Positions 46,901 to 61,900 of a stretch of DNA of 64,000 nt are shown piece after piece. The stretch is taken from positions 16,430,168 to 16,494,167 of the forward strand of contig OZ038531.1 in assembly GCA_964036665.1 (NCBI GenBank). Direction: 5' to 3'. Under the pieces are notes generated by a model, which was not told where the DNA came from, searched no databases, and saw only the letters and a list, made by a program, of their open reading frames with translations. Origin of the DNA: Gordius sp. MW1. Its lineage: Eukaryota > Nematomorpha > Gordioida > Gordea > Gordiidae. The translations under genes and the position numbers were made by a program. Within the stretch, counting starts at the first letter, position 1; every line of letters begins with the position of its first letter.

Positions 46901-49900
46901 CGGTAGAGAAAGACAAAATCATGCCAGTTTTTTTATACGTGCCAAGTTCTTTTTACGAAAACAAGAAAATTTACATTTGTTTTAAAACACAATTCTCCTG
47001 AAAAACATCCCCTAATTGGACAATTTATCTTGATAGAGAAACTAAGGCTAGGCAATAATAGTTAATTTGTTCCCAAAAACTCTCAACTATTCCGATAAAC
47101 AAGAATAAAAGTGTAGAAAAGAGACACCTTTACGTTTTTCGAAGGCAAATTCCTACTCCGCTCTAAATTCATTTTCATTTATAGTCATTTTATATAGACA
47201 GACCATTGATTAATCTTCAGGGCTAGCTCGCTAAATAATATGCTAAGGGCAATTTCACTAGTTAAAACTTAAAACCCAATAAAATATCAAATTCATGTTA
47301 ACAGTAATAAAATGTTTACGGGGTAAGATGGTACGGCAGTCATATCGATAAGGTTAAATTTAGCCTTCGCAGCGGAGGAGATGAGGTCCGGAGGGCTAGG
47401 GAGTATTGAGTTTTCGAAAAGGTCGATTTCCCCTTTACCAAACGAAACGAGGACGGGAATGTTTAAGGTTTCGGACCTCATGCTATTCAGAGATTCTATC
47501 ACTAGAGTCGATTGAGATTTTCCTTGCTTGTTAGCGGGTGCCAGGACTCGAACCACGAAATGGGCAACTTTGAAAGCTCCCACCCCAACCTTATAAATTA
47601 ATAAAATTCTCTATTAAAAAAAACAATTTAAAAGGTTTCAGGGGGTTATTACAGGGTCGAGTTAAATTTATTGATTCTCCACAAATTTTTTGTCTTTATA
47701 TACCAAGCTCAAAGGTAGGAATTGTATTACAAAACAAATAATTTTATATCCTATTACTGCATCATCCTAAATACGGGTTAAAACAATTTAATTTTTATAT
47801 GGTAACTGTATAAAAAAAGCAAATAATAACTTTCGTGATTACTAATCATCAGGTATAGGGAGAGAAAGAGCTGGGTCTTATTTGGTCGACCTATGGTTTT
47901 AGTCGCATAACCAGACCAAACATTTGACAAAATTTGGTTTGTTTATGACACTAAGATAAACAGACCAAAAACGTTTGGTCTATTTATGTTTAGTCGACTA
48001 AAACAAAGGTCAACCAAACAAAACCCAGCCGCTTTTACAATTCCAAAATCGCTAATACACCCAAAACACGCCAAAAAATGGATAAAATGACAAAAAATGC
48101 ATTAAAAAATAGTCGATAATTAACCTTTAGATCGGGCGTAACTTTGCTCATGCCCAGTTCGGGATTAACAATTTCCATCGATTGTTCACGGTGTTGTAGG
48201 GTGAAGAGCGATTCAAAATCTTGCGTAATGGGAAACATAATTTTGGGCATGGAGTCTTCTAGGGTAAAAGATGCGTTCGTTATTTCTTCGATACGAACCA
48301 AAAAAATTTGGACGTCTACCGGGATCGAACCCACATCGCGCGAGGCCAGGATCCGTAAGGACTGCACCTCGACGTCGTAGGGATTGTAATTGAGGAGACT
48401 AAAGACGAGATCTTTGGCATTACCGCAAGGAACGTACCCAAAATCCAACCTCTGGCTTTCCACCGAGTAAGTTAAAACCTAAGCATAAGTGTTGTTTGAT
48501 TATATTTAAAATCAAGTAGCTAGCTATTTGTAAAATGGCCTGTATTTTGTTAGATCGACTTTTGGTGTTAGCCGACTAAACTAAAACAAGGTCTCTTTTT
48601 CTTATCCATTTTTACCACCCCTAAATATTCCTGATAATAAATCCTTAAAAAATCATCCCATATAAACATGACGTAGTGTTTCTCTCAGAAAAAAAATAAT
48701 CAAAATCCCTCCCCTTCAAACTTAATATAATACATTAATCGGAATTAAAGGTTAGAATATACCTATCTCTGGTATTAATGTACTCTAGTCGCGATTAATT
48801 TTTTTTTTTTTTTTAAAGTTTATTGAATCAAATACGTAAACGTGGTTTTTAATAAAGAGAAAAGTAGAACTAAAATGCAAAGGTGACTCTTAACAAAATA
48901 ACAAACCACTCCTTAGGGCTTGTCTTAATTCAGGATTTTGCTGCGCAACAAAAATCGCCGTACGGTTTATAACATAGCCGTGTCTTGGCTTCGAATTCGC
49001 AGAGTAGATTTACATTTCAGACGCATAACATAACAGCAATTTTGTAAAATGTAAATCTTTACCTAAGCTTAAATGTGTATGTTCTTAAATTTATAGGTAT
49101 CAGCAAAGTTTAGATATATTCTCAAGAGTTGAAATAAACATAGAAACGTTTTTAATTATCAAAAAACAAAATATTAATAATTACAACCGAGTTGGACCCA
49201 TGAAATTGAATAGGAAATTTAGACAAAAATAAATTCGCGCGATTTGAATCTGAATCCGATCTTAAGACAAGCCCTTACATGTATGCCTCCGTAGTATATG
49301 GTAATGGGTATTTTAAATTTGGAGGCGTTAGTGTTGATAGAGAGGGATGAAGTGAGGTAATGCATCTTTTTATCCTTTTGCCGCATGTCAAACGATTTCT
49401 TAGGCCTGTATTCTATGTACAAATCGTTGTAACTTCCCTTTGCCTGTATCACCAAGGGTTTGGGGTGCTTGGAGATCTGATTTTAGATTCATTGAAAAAA
49501 ACACTAAAATATAACAATTCATATAATTAAACATATATATAAATAATCATTATTTTAATACTTCATAAAATGATAGTTGAATTAGTGTTGTAAACACGGC
49601 AAGGTTAGGGTTAGGTCAGCCTATGGTTTTAATTTGGTCTGTTTTTCATAGTCGGCCTTAGGCTTGGTCGAAATTCAAAGTTAGTCTCTGTTGAAGCAAT
49701 GGTCGACCAAACAAATCCTAGCCGTTATTAAAACACTATTACACAGCCAAAAAAAAGATCAAATAACCAATAATAAGAGACTAAAAAATTCAATAAACAT
49801 AAAAGTGGGATTATTAATAAAACCTTGAAAAGGTTGTAGGGGTCTTGGTCAAAGGTGATGTGAGAAATGGCTAACGAAAAATCGAACGTGTTCTGCAAGG

Positions 49901-52900
49901 GGATGTGCCTTTTAATGGGTTCGGTTTCAAATCCCGAAACATAGATTTTCGTGTTATTATGATCGTACAAAAGTGCGCTAGAAAAATCAATTATAAAATT
50001 TAATATAAGCTCAAAGTAAGGAAAGAAACAATTTTATTATAAAGTGGCAGTAATTTAAATTTAATTTTTCATTCCTTATCCGGTTAAACATTTTATCAAG
50101 GCTCAGTTGATCCAGTGGGTTGCGAGGGCAAAAATTATAAAATTCTTATGTTACTTACATTTTAACTTATAAAATTCATCATAGTGTTTTGAAATTCTAG
50201 TTCATTTTTGTGAAGCAGTTAGTGATATAAAGACCTCTATTTCTATCTACATTACATAATAGCCTCAAAATGGTAATCAATAATATTTTTGTAAATTTAT
50301 GATTTCTATGCTACTACAAAAACAAGTGTTTTTTATCAATTTAATAAATTATTCTGATATAATTTTTTTGATTATGTTTCCTAGTTTTTATAAATTATTA
50401 ACATTTCTTATTTAATTATAAAACGTGGCTAAGATATATTCTCAAGTGTTAATTATTCGGTTCCAAAATTGGCATCCAATTTACTGTTAAGGCTTCTTCT
50501 ACTCTACACCCCCCTATTTGTATTGTATGTTTACCCTGACGAAAAGAGTAATAAAATATTAAAATCTAACAAGTAACTTAAGGTATTTTAAAAAGTTGTT
50601 TACAAGATAGATAAAATAAAGGGTTATTAAGATATTTTCCATCTAAATTTTACCCTTTTAAAACGTTAGCCGTGTAGGGGATTGAAAGCCTATGAGCATT
50701 GGATTTGGTTTGCACTTTAATCTTTCCGATCCAATGTTTGGAACTGACCGCTTTAAAAGCTAAACACAAGTAAAAAGACATAAATTTGATGACTAATCAA
50801 ATATGTATCGCAAATAAATTCGATAATTATTATTAAATAGCATTTAAAAGGCAATATCATGTTGTAAGAAGAATTATAATATGAGACTAGAAAAAGTATT
50901 TTATCATAGCTATGGTTTCTTTAAATTACAATTAGAGTGGATATATGCAGAATTTTGAAAAAAAAATCAAAATGGCCCCAAGTTATGAAAGGCCCCCATA
51001 AAATAGCAAAAAAGACGTCTCGTTTAAATTGCGATTTAATTGCTTTAAATTAAAAATATTTCTTAAACTTTCTAAATTAGTTTTTTTACCAAATTGAATA
51101 TACAATATAAGGTCTAAAAAGAGTCGACTATATTCTTTAATTAATTATATAATAAAAGATTTATTTTGACAATTTTAAAATGTCGCAAATACGGTTTACT
51201 GGATCAAAGCTGAATGTCAAAATGGATGGTCAGAAAAAAGTTAAATAGAGATTCTTTTATAACAAGAAACTTAAATTTGATAAATCTCACCTACTAAACG
51301 CTTAAACCGAAATCCGTTTTCGATAATTTAGCAATCTTGCTTGTATGTATTGTTGAAATTTGTTTATCAAATCATAGACGAATATTATAATAGACTAACG
51401 AATGGGCGTTGCCCCCATTGAAATTAGAGGGGGCAATAATGATTTAGGGAGGGGCAAAATCTTTTTTTACAAATTTTAGCCATAATTTTAATAACTTTTT
51501 GGATTTAGAAGGGGGCAGCCGCCCCTCCCTACCCCCCCCCCCCCCTTGGCTACGCCCATAGAGCGACGAACAGCTGATAATAATAAAGTAAGCGTGCGGG
51601 CCGTCATGTTTGACGTACATATATACCAACTAAACGCTATTCATTTCGTTGAATGATTAAATGTTGAACTTACGTAAGAAAAGATCATTCTTTAATGTCC
51701 TCATTCTTCTCACTTCCATACCTTTTCCAATTTTTCGCTGACAAGTGCGCATACCGAAAAAAAACTCACCCAAAATGCGGCTTAAGTTATTTAGTAAATT
51801 TAAAAACCAGCAGTTCTCCAGGCTTTTGAATTATTAGTCTATGGGAAAGCCGTTTTAAATTCTAAAATTGACATACGCGAGTTAACCCCCGTCTTAATAC
51901 ATGATTCAACCATAGACTACAGATTCAACTTTAAAGAGCCATATTTTGTCCAAATATGCGATTGATTCACATGTCGTGGAATCAACAATTTTAGTTTAGT
52001 TACCATGTGAATGAATATGCGTTAGTAAGCGTAATTAAAGGATAAATATTTGTTTTACGAACAAAAACACAGCAAAAATTGAAAAATGGCGTTACGCTCG
52101 TATTAAGACGCGCCCATGTTTTAACATGCATTCGCTTATAAAATCTAGATTTAAACATTCTACAGAGCTCTAAGAATGAGCAGATATTAGAATTTTAACA
52201 AAACTATATCTAAATATTGAGTGATATATAGAAGGCAGAATATACCTAAGAAAGTTACGGATGCTATAACGATAGGTCGTTTTGTGTTGGCTGGCAGTTT
52301 GATTGGTGTGAAATCTATGGTGATAGCATCGTTGAGGGGTGAAGAGGTAACGCTCTGTTATTTAAGAAATAAATTGAAAATACATTTCCAAAATGTCCAA
52401 TATAATTTAATTTAATTTAATTTAATTTTTGCATTTATCCCCCTAATCCTTAAACTTGATAAATTTTATAATTAAAAATTGCACTTGCGTTTTTAGGTAC
52501 GAAATATAATATAGTTTATCCCCATACAAATGTATAATTAAAATTTTTAAGTTTTGTAAAAAAAGGGCAATGGCATGGTCATTTCATCCGTTTTTATATT
52601 TCATATCATTTTTTATGATGTGTCTTACTTTAAGTAAAATTTAATGATTTAGAAAAAAAAAAAATATATATATATATACAATGCATACCCATGAAAGCTA
52701 AAATAAAACAACGGTGTAATGGAAGCCTCTTAGTATAAATTAACTTTTACCACTTATAAAGTTGCTATCGCCCAGTGTTGCAAAAAGGGCTGGGTCGTGT
52801 TTGGTCGACTAAACATAAACAGACCAAAAAAATTTTTTGGTTCTTTTTTTTTAACCGACTTCTCGGCTTAGTCGAACTTTGAAAAACAAACAAGAGTGGA

Positions 52901-55900
52901 CAGTTAGCCTTAGATAAACCTTTTAACAACACTACAATCGCCTTTACTATGTTATTGCCTAATCTACACTGATATATACGATTAGCCCTTAAATTTAATT
53001 TGAAAGTGAATGTTTATAGTTAACAATGTTTTTCTTATAAATTAGTTTTGTAAACATGCTAATTTTTTTACTGTAATGTGAACGGTGTCAGGCCCGTGAT
53101 TGTAAATCTTTAATTTGATCACTTTAGGGGTATCGTAAGTGCTGAGCGTTCCAAAATCCAACGTATCAACGGACGAATAGAGACCGGGCTCTGCAATGAT
53201 TGGCAAAAAAATTATATTATTGGAATTTATTGTGACTTTTATTTTAATATTTTATTGCTGAATTCACAATCTAACCCAAATTTAAGGGGTTATTGAATGT
53301 CATTTTATATTTAAACTAAAATAATCTAAATTTGATTATTATAGACACCTGTTTCATATAAAAATATTTTCATTCTATATGATTTAAACATTTGCCATTC
53401 TTTTAATTAAATTCCCCGATGATATGTTTAAATAAAAATACTATTTAAAAGGGCACGAAATAGTCGTGTTACAAAAGTAAGCTATATATATTTTAAAAAA
53501 TTATTCCTAGGAGAGTTGATTTGATTTGAAACACACTCTATAATTACACAGGCCTACGTAGTTCCATCCAGCGTTCATACCAATAATTCTTATAGAGGAT
53601 TTTGCGCTGAATATTTATATGTATTTATTCTTTTCCAAAACCTCCGGTTTTTAAGATAAACGAGGTTGAAGGTGCAAAAAATGGCCAGTTTAACCTTTTT
53701 GACGCTATTCTACAGGAATATATTAATATTTTTCTATATAATTAAAAATGCCGTGGGAATATGAACCTCGAAAAACTTTAAAATGGGCATTTTGATCTTT
53801 CATTTTAAAAACTGCAAGTTTCGGATAAAAACTAAAAACATACTATTTTTAAGCGCAAAATTCTGTATCAGAATTATAGGTCTAATTGCGGGAAAATTTA
53901 TTCGTAGACCTATGTTATATCTATGACGGCTTGATTTTGGTAATAAATTCTTCGCAAATGTGGGCGAAGAATTCTAGTTAAAAATTTAAATTAGCATTTG
54001 GTAAATCAAAAAGAGCAAACTTAATGAGCCTTTACTATTCATTATTAACCAGATCAAGAATAATTTAATGCAGTATATAATTATATTTTAAAAGTTTAAT
54101 AGTGCAAAGGCTTTGACACCTGTTAATAATGAGTTTTAAAGCTATAAACACTGCGTTGGCCGAGCAATAGCAAGAATTGGAAAGTTAAACGGAAATAAAC
54201 TTGAACTGTTGTTAACAGCTGTAATTTGGTGATAAAATTAAATTTTAAATTTAAAACGCAATAGGTCCAAATTAAATAAGTTCCTCCCTCTTGTAGCCCT
54301 GTTTTAAAATTTAGACCATTAAGGTTATAATAAAAATAAAATTTAAAACGAGTTATTTTTATTGGAAAAGTGATAGAAAAAAATTTTGCATAACATTTTT
54401 AGTGGTCTACAAAGCTTTTCATCATATAAAAATTTCTTTATCAGGGACTGCTTTTCAAAATAAAGCCCTTTTTACAAAAAAAAGACCCCTTATTTTGTTC
54501 AAAAAAATTGAAAAAATTCTTTTTTTCCCCTGTTTATTATACCTATTGCATAGGAAACAAGCAATAAATAGGAAAATACCAGATACAACGGATATTTCGA
54601 AGGGGATGACCATGAGAGCAGGTGGTTTCGGCAATAAAAATTTGGCATTTTTCTTTTTTGCTGCGGTGAGCGCCTGATGATGAGGAGCTATTTCAACTTT
54701 AACGCCAACGTAGCAAGTGACGTTGGCTAGCGATCGCCCCAAAAAATTGGATATGACCAATGGTTTCGTTTCGAACGGGGCTATTTTCTAATCATTGCAA
54801 ATGAATTTACGAGAAAAATTTATAGAAACTGTTGTAAAAAGGCCTAAGTTTTGTTAAGTCAACCTTCAGTCGTCTTAGTTGAAATACGAACAGACCAGAT
54901 ATTTGGTCAGTTTTGGTTAAGACGGCAATAGTTCTATTTGAACATCTCAGACGAAATTGGAAAAACATACGAGAAGATTTTGGTCTGTTTTTCTTTTCGT
55001 TTATATGAGGCCGTTAGTTTTATATAAATTAGTCGAAATTTGTAAAACAGACCAGAAAATTTTGGTATGCTATTGTTAGGTTGGCCCTTAGTCATAGTTA
55101 AACCCAAGGTGAACTCAGGCTTTTTTACAAAACTTATATTAAATATCAGGGTTCAATAATTATCAAAGCGTTATTAAACAACTCGGGCCTTCGGCCCTCG
55201 TTGGAAGGGGGAGAAGGGAAGGGAAGAGGGGAAGGGAAGGGGGGACGACTCATCTGTACTTCGTATAAATGTATCATATTTGCTATGCAATTTATGGGCG
55301 AGAAAGGTGGGAAGGGGCGAGAATGCCTATAGTATAGGGGGGTGTTAAATGCCTAATGATTATAATATAGGCAAAATGTAATATAGGCAAGGGTTAGGGT
55401 TAGATTTAGTGTTTGCATCTAGTTGCGTATTACATTAGTTTTTATGGCCTTTAGTGATTATGGGTCTAACAAACATTATATTATAAAACATCACAATGTT
55501 AAGAATTTGCAGAATTGTTGGGAGAAATTTTTTGTTGAATTTGAACAATTTTTAATTAAAAAAATCAAAAATTTGGCCAATGGTCATTTTTTCTCCATTG
55601 GTCAGTACCAACAGATACTCTATAAGTCAATGATAGCCAAAAAAACGGAAAAAAAATTTTGATGCTCACTTTGGCCAATGGTTTTTTTTTATTTTTTTCC
55701 ATTGGTCAGCAGCCAGCACACGGTAAAAGTGGATATGAATTCATAATAGTCAAAAAAAAGGAAAAAAAAGTTTTCGAATCACATTTTGGCCAATGGTCAT
55801 TTTATTCCATTGGTCAGCAGCCAGCGGACGGCCAAAAAGTCATAATAGCAATGGTAGGAACAGGAACAATCATAATAGTCATAAAAAATGAAAAAAATAA

Positions 55901-58900
55901 TTTCGATTCACATTTTGGCCAATGGTCATTTTTTCCATCGGTCAGGAGCCAGCGGACGGCCAAAAAGTCATAATAGCAATGGTAGTAACAGGAACAATCA
56001 TAATAGTCAAAAAAAACGAAAAAATAAACTCGGATTCCCATTTTGGCCAATGGTCATTTTTTTCATTGGTCAGCAGCCAGCGGACGGCCAAAAAGTCTTA
56101 TTATCAATGATAGTAACAAGAACAATCATAAGAGTCAAAAAAAACTCCGGGATTCTAACCCAAAAACTAGTTAAATTGCATAGCAATTAAAAGTAAACAA
56201 CTTTTATTTATGTTTATTATATAATAATTTAACTTAGCAATTAAAACCCGACCCCGCCCGAAAGCGAGGGAGATAGAGATGAGGGGTGGGGCACCTCTTA
56301 TGCATTAATTTAAAAAATAACACAGCGAGGGAGATAGAGATGAGGGGTGGGGCACCTCTTTCTCATGCATTAATTTAGAAAATCGATAACCTAATATACC
56401 CAATGCAAATAGATAGGAGGGTAACGGACGGACGGACAACGGACGGACGGACGGAAACAAAAAACGAGCCCATAAATTGCATAGCAATTAAAAATTGAAT
56501 ATGAAAAAACCGAATAGCAATAAATAGGCTTTGGTTAGTAATTTTAAACGCTGTTTTAAATCCGGAGGGAAAATCTCTTAGAGAATTCAGATTTATTTAA
56601 ATTTTCCTGTACGAAGCCAGCCAGAATTTCTAATAAAAATGCCCGTCGGGAGCGGTCCAAACCCTTTTAAGTGCCCGCCCGGCCATGCTTGAACCATAAA
56701 AGCAGCCCGAACTGCCCGGCCCGAAATGATGATTTTTGATTCTTAGTAGTAATTTCGCTAGATTTTTCAAAAAAAAAGAATTATTTCATTTTTTTTGGAT
56801 ATCACTACGATTAATAGGCATTATACAATGGAATAAAAAAGTGACAAAATAATTCACGAAAAAAATATTATGCAAAAGCCCAAACTATGTAACAGCCTTA
56901 AATAAGGGTCCCAGTGATCAAAGAACAAAAAAGCCCGGCGCGGCCAGTCCCATCTTTCGGGCAGGCTCTATAACAAGATTCGGGCAATTCGGGCATAGAG
57001 TGATTTTGTTTTGGTGTATATTATTTTGTCACATTTTAATTGTATAATATATTTATTAATCGTAGTTCTTATCCAAAAAGAAATCAAGAATTAAATTAAA
57101 AATTTTTAAGTAAATAACCAAATTATTGGTAAAACTTTTGCAAATTATCATTTCGGGCAGGGCATTGCTCGGGCGGGCGCTTGAAGGCAATTTAGTTAGA
57201 AGGTTGGACCGGGCCGGGTTCGGGCATAAAACAAACAAATCAGACCTCTTTCAGTGATACAAAAAATGAACACTCCCAATTTTTTTAAGCTAATGATGAT
57301 TTTAAAAAACCTTAAAAACTTCTTAAACAAGAATAATCGTTAAGAAAAAAATCAAGTTAACTTTATACATTACCCATATTTGGCTAGAGGTTAGGCCAAA
57401 CCCATAAGGAAGCTCCATGTGAAAATCTCCGCTACTGGCAAATATTTCTGTCACCTACGTAAAAGCAATCAGTATTCAATTTTTTTTATAAAGAGTGCTA
57501 AAGCTTCGCGAAAGCAACTTATACTCTGTAATTCTTAACAAAAAGCCAAATTCCTCCATTTTTTTAATTACTAATCATTTATTATTTTCATAAAATACAT
57601 ATTTCGTTAAGATGAAACAGATAAATAAAAAAGTTAAGTATTATAAATAGTTGGAAAACATTCCGATATTGCTATTGCCTTATATAGACAGATAGTAATG
57701 CCGATTTTCTGTCTTACAAAAAACGATTCGCGATTATTATGGGACATTAAAGAGATTGTTTCCCTATTTTTATGGGTGAAATATCGGCCCAAAACTTTAA
57801 ATCCTTCATATCTCAATAGGGGCAGGGAAGGTTGGCAGCAGGCCTGGTTATTTTAAATTAAAAAGCCGGCCGGACTTTATTGTATAAAAAGGGCAAATTT
57901 CTACGCGAAAAACTTTTTATAAAGCTGATTTAATAGCTTTAAAGGTCGCATGTACTGAATTATATAGTTTAATTTAGATTCGAATCAATTTTTTTTCTTT
58001 CTCGTAACACACTTTTATGATTATAGCGTTGGTTTTACATATAAAAAGGTCCATTTTTACAAAACTTATTTTATAGCGCAGAAAGTTTATACAATACATG
58101 TAAATAGTGTTTTTTATTTGTTTTCATGCTATTTTTTCCACTCGGATTTATATTTGACGACGTAATTTATAACAAAGGAAGGTGGGGGCGATGTATTAGT
58201 AATAAGAAAGGTCAAATATGATTTAATCTAAAAATTTTAACCATTTTTTAGTTAAAATCATAAAAATATTTAATTTATGGGGGGGGGGCATCTGCCCCTC
58301 CCTAGCAAGGCCTATATGTAGGTTTCGATTTCAACTAAAAATATTGCGGTTTAAACGTTAGTTAAAGACGGTGGCAGTTGTTAACAAATTGTATATGGCT
58401 TGAACGAACGAAAGATAAATTAGGGATGCAACTATTTAAGTTACAAATGAAAAAAAACATTAGCATTTTAGCACGGTTTAGTTTATCCGATAGATGAAAA
58501 AAAAACTAAAAGTATAAACAGTTTTACGTGTTTTTTAAACGTGCAAAACCAAATCAATCGACTAAATAAATAAAAAATAGCCACAAAGATTTCATTGCCC
58601 TAACAGCGACAAAAGATACAAAGTATCGAAAGACGTCCTACTACTACTTAATGGTGTAAACGACCTAAAATTTAAGTAAATAGCTAAAATAAATATTTGT
58701 CACATTATATAAATAAATGGTATAAAATCGATAATTTATTGCTGGATACTATATAAATAACATTTTACGGCTATATGACCCATTATTTTTCGAGATAAAA
58801 GCGTATGGCCATGTCAACCCAAATAGTCAGGTAAAACACAGGTTTGACACAGTATTAAAAACATCAATAAAAATAAAACTTTCCACGGTTACCATCATGA

Positions 58901-61900
58901 ATTAAATATAAATAAATTCGATTAATTGTGAAACCGGTTGTAAAAATTAACTATGCTAAAATATCTTTAATTAGCCGACGGTATATAGTGAGATTCTATG
59001 GGAGTAAACAATTTTCATTGTAATCCCTATTTTAAATTAGCTACAATATGTAGGATTGAACTATGGAGACTTCGTTTAACAATATTGCTTTTATACAAGT
59101 TTCCGTCTTCAGAGTTAAATTCCATGGGGAAAGTTACAATTTGTTAAAGCCACAAAATTTTTACTTTTCAATCACGATCGCGTACAACATGTTTCAAAAA
59201 ACACACACGCTTTAAAACCCATATCGAAAACAACACATGGGAATTAAACTTTCTTTATTCTCAAATTAAAACTTCTCGCTATTTAAAAATTCATACATCT
59301 AGGATAATATGCTTGACTTTTAAATTTTTTTCACCTCCCCTTTTCCCTGAAATATAATAACAAATACTTTTTCGACATCAAAATTTTCCAACATTTTTTC
59401 CGTCAACAGTATTTCCCTTTCTCAATTTCAGAGGTAAATTCCATGACAATATAAGTTAAAATTCGTCAAAGTCAAAATAAATTTTAATCACGATCGCTCA
59501 CAGCATGTTTCGAAAAAACTTTTGAAAAAACAGCACAAAAGCTAAAAAATTATATATTGAAACAAACGAAGCAAAATAAACAATTCAACTATTCTCAAAT
59601 AGAGACACCTCGTTGTTTAAAAATTTCCTATAGGAATTCAAACGAGGATAATATTCTCGGCAAATTTACTGAGTTTTATTTACTTTCTCAAGCACCTCAA
59701 GTGTCGATAAGTTTAAGTCTATAAAATTTTAACCAATTTTTTACTTTTGGTTTTATTAAACCGGGGAAGTGGGTTATTAATTATTAGTTAAAATTTAGAA
59801 TTAGCTTAAATAATAATAATTAACAATTTTAAATGTTTTCAGCACCTCAATCGTTTTCCAACCTTCGAAAAAACATTTCTTACAATTTACTACTGCGTTT
59901 CCTTGTATTTTGGGGAATTATCTTATTTTTTCGTGTTATTAAACACCTCGGCACTAATAATAACCAACAAATAACACTATTATTATCTCAAAGGCCACCT
60001 GTTGACCTCAAAAATTCGATATTTTTGTATCAAAGGACCGGCTACCAAGGAGGTGCATCCAAAATGCTCATTAAATTTTACGTTTTCATCGCGCAAATTA
60101 TATATATTAGCAGGAGGCTAAAATTAAGGTGTAAAAAATGGCGAATTTTTATGGATCCACAATAAAAATTCAATATGGTGTTCGAGTAAATTTGATGTTA
60201 AATTAGATTGTTGCGCAATAAATGAAGATTATAACTGCAACATTGCAACATATAATTAACTGTTAATTGAAAATATATTTCGTCATGCGCTAAAACCTAA
60301 CTGGTCGGTCGCCTTTAGCGTTAACGTTGTTTACCTGGTAATATACAGCAACCAAGTTCTTGGAATTAAGTATATGTTAAAAGGTAAAAGAGCAATAACA
60401 TCCTCAACTAGCTACTACATATTTTTATTTTGATTTTTTTTTTATACATATTTATGCTTCTCTCTACCGAAAAGCCGCCTTAATTTTCTATGAAAATTCG
60501 AATGAACCAACGCATCATAAAAAACTTGGAAGCGGGAGTGTAAAATAAAGATATTGCAGCAAATAAAAAAACAATCAATTTCAATTTCAATTGCTCGCAA
60601 TATCGTTTATTTAGAACATAAACAGAGCATCTTTATCTTTTACACATAGTCATCATCGGATATGATTTTTTATAATTAGGCTTATTCTGTTTGACCCAAA
60701 ATGGGTATATTCATCCGAAAAGCAATATTTATCAATTTCCAAGTCAAACATTGTCGCTTCTTTCTCCAAGAACGTTGCCAGAATTCAAATGAAAACCGAA
60801 TAAAAATTTAGTAAAAGAAGGGGGGAGGGGGAGGGAAATGAATTTTTTTTTTCAAATTTCATAAATCTAATCAAAAATGGAGAGTGGGGCAGGTGCCCCC
60901 CCCTTTGCCCTTGGCCCTACATAATCCAAAATCAGTCTCGCAGCTTTATTTTTTTAATCGATAAATTCGTACACCTTCTAGCACATTAGGCAGGTCGTCA
61001 AATTGAAATTAATTAAGGACCGAGCGCTAAGGTCACCTTTTTACCTTTGTGCGTCTTTCAATCTATTCCCACCCCCACCCCTTTGTCTGGCGTAGCTAAG
61101 CTTCTTTATTTTGAACAGAGTTTTCGGAGGTAGTAAATAAAGTCCAATATTTCTTTCAAAAAACTCGGTCCTAAAGTGGTATTTTTAAAATTTCTAGGCG
61201 GGGGATGGTACAATAATGTGTTAAATTTCGGATTTTTCGCTTTTAATCTAAGGGGAAAGGGTGGGGGGGGGGGGGGTATTTGTGACTATGAGGGTAATAT
61301 TTCCTCCCCCTTACAAAAAAAATTTGTGATCATATTTTTGAAATTGCCGAACGTAGTAAACAAATATTTTCTCAACCGTTGAATCCGGCCTCCAAAAAAA
61401 AATAAGAAAAACATGCTGCAAATATATGACAAGATTCTGAAAATTTCAGGAAGGCATTGAATAAAGGTAGGGAGGATAAGATTATTTCAACTTTATTACA
61501 ACAATTAGTGTGTAAGTAACATGTTCAAAATTAGAATTGCCAGGAATTTGGCTTGGAGCATGGGAAAAAACGGAAATAGATGTACCTACAAATTAGCCTG
61601 AATTCGCAATTTTATAATTTAGGTTTATATCTGCTTAAGTAATGACCTGATCTCCTTTGTAATTAAGACGTTTTTAGAATAGTATAATTGTAATAGTACA
61701 ATATGGTGTTGTGGCCAAAAAAAGATGTAAGAAAATTGGCTTTAAGTAGATGAGGTAATAATATTTATATTGAAAGCTAATAAAAACATATTTGACCTTC
61801 TCAATTTTAAATTTAAAACTAACTAAATAAAGATTATTAAATTTTGACACTACTTTTTGAATTTGTATTATAAATGTTAACTTACTTGTATTGCACGAGT

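Noticed and set aside
50466..50526. Exon-like 51-nt open stretch (GKHTIQIGGCRVEEALT) with ag/gt borders in intron 11 of TMEM131
   Set aside because: Exons 11 and 12 join in phase and match the family across the junction; inserting this piece in the required phase brings in a TAG stop.
51444..51629. Minus-strand ORF with a glycine run
   Set aside because: It is the translation of the MITE at 51402-51559 and its G/C run.
55423..56190. Several overlapping ORFs on both strands
   Set aside because: They all read through the CCAAT-palindrome tandem array; similarity between them is repeat similarity.
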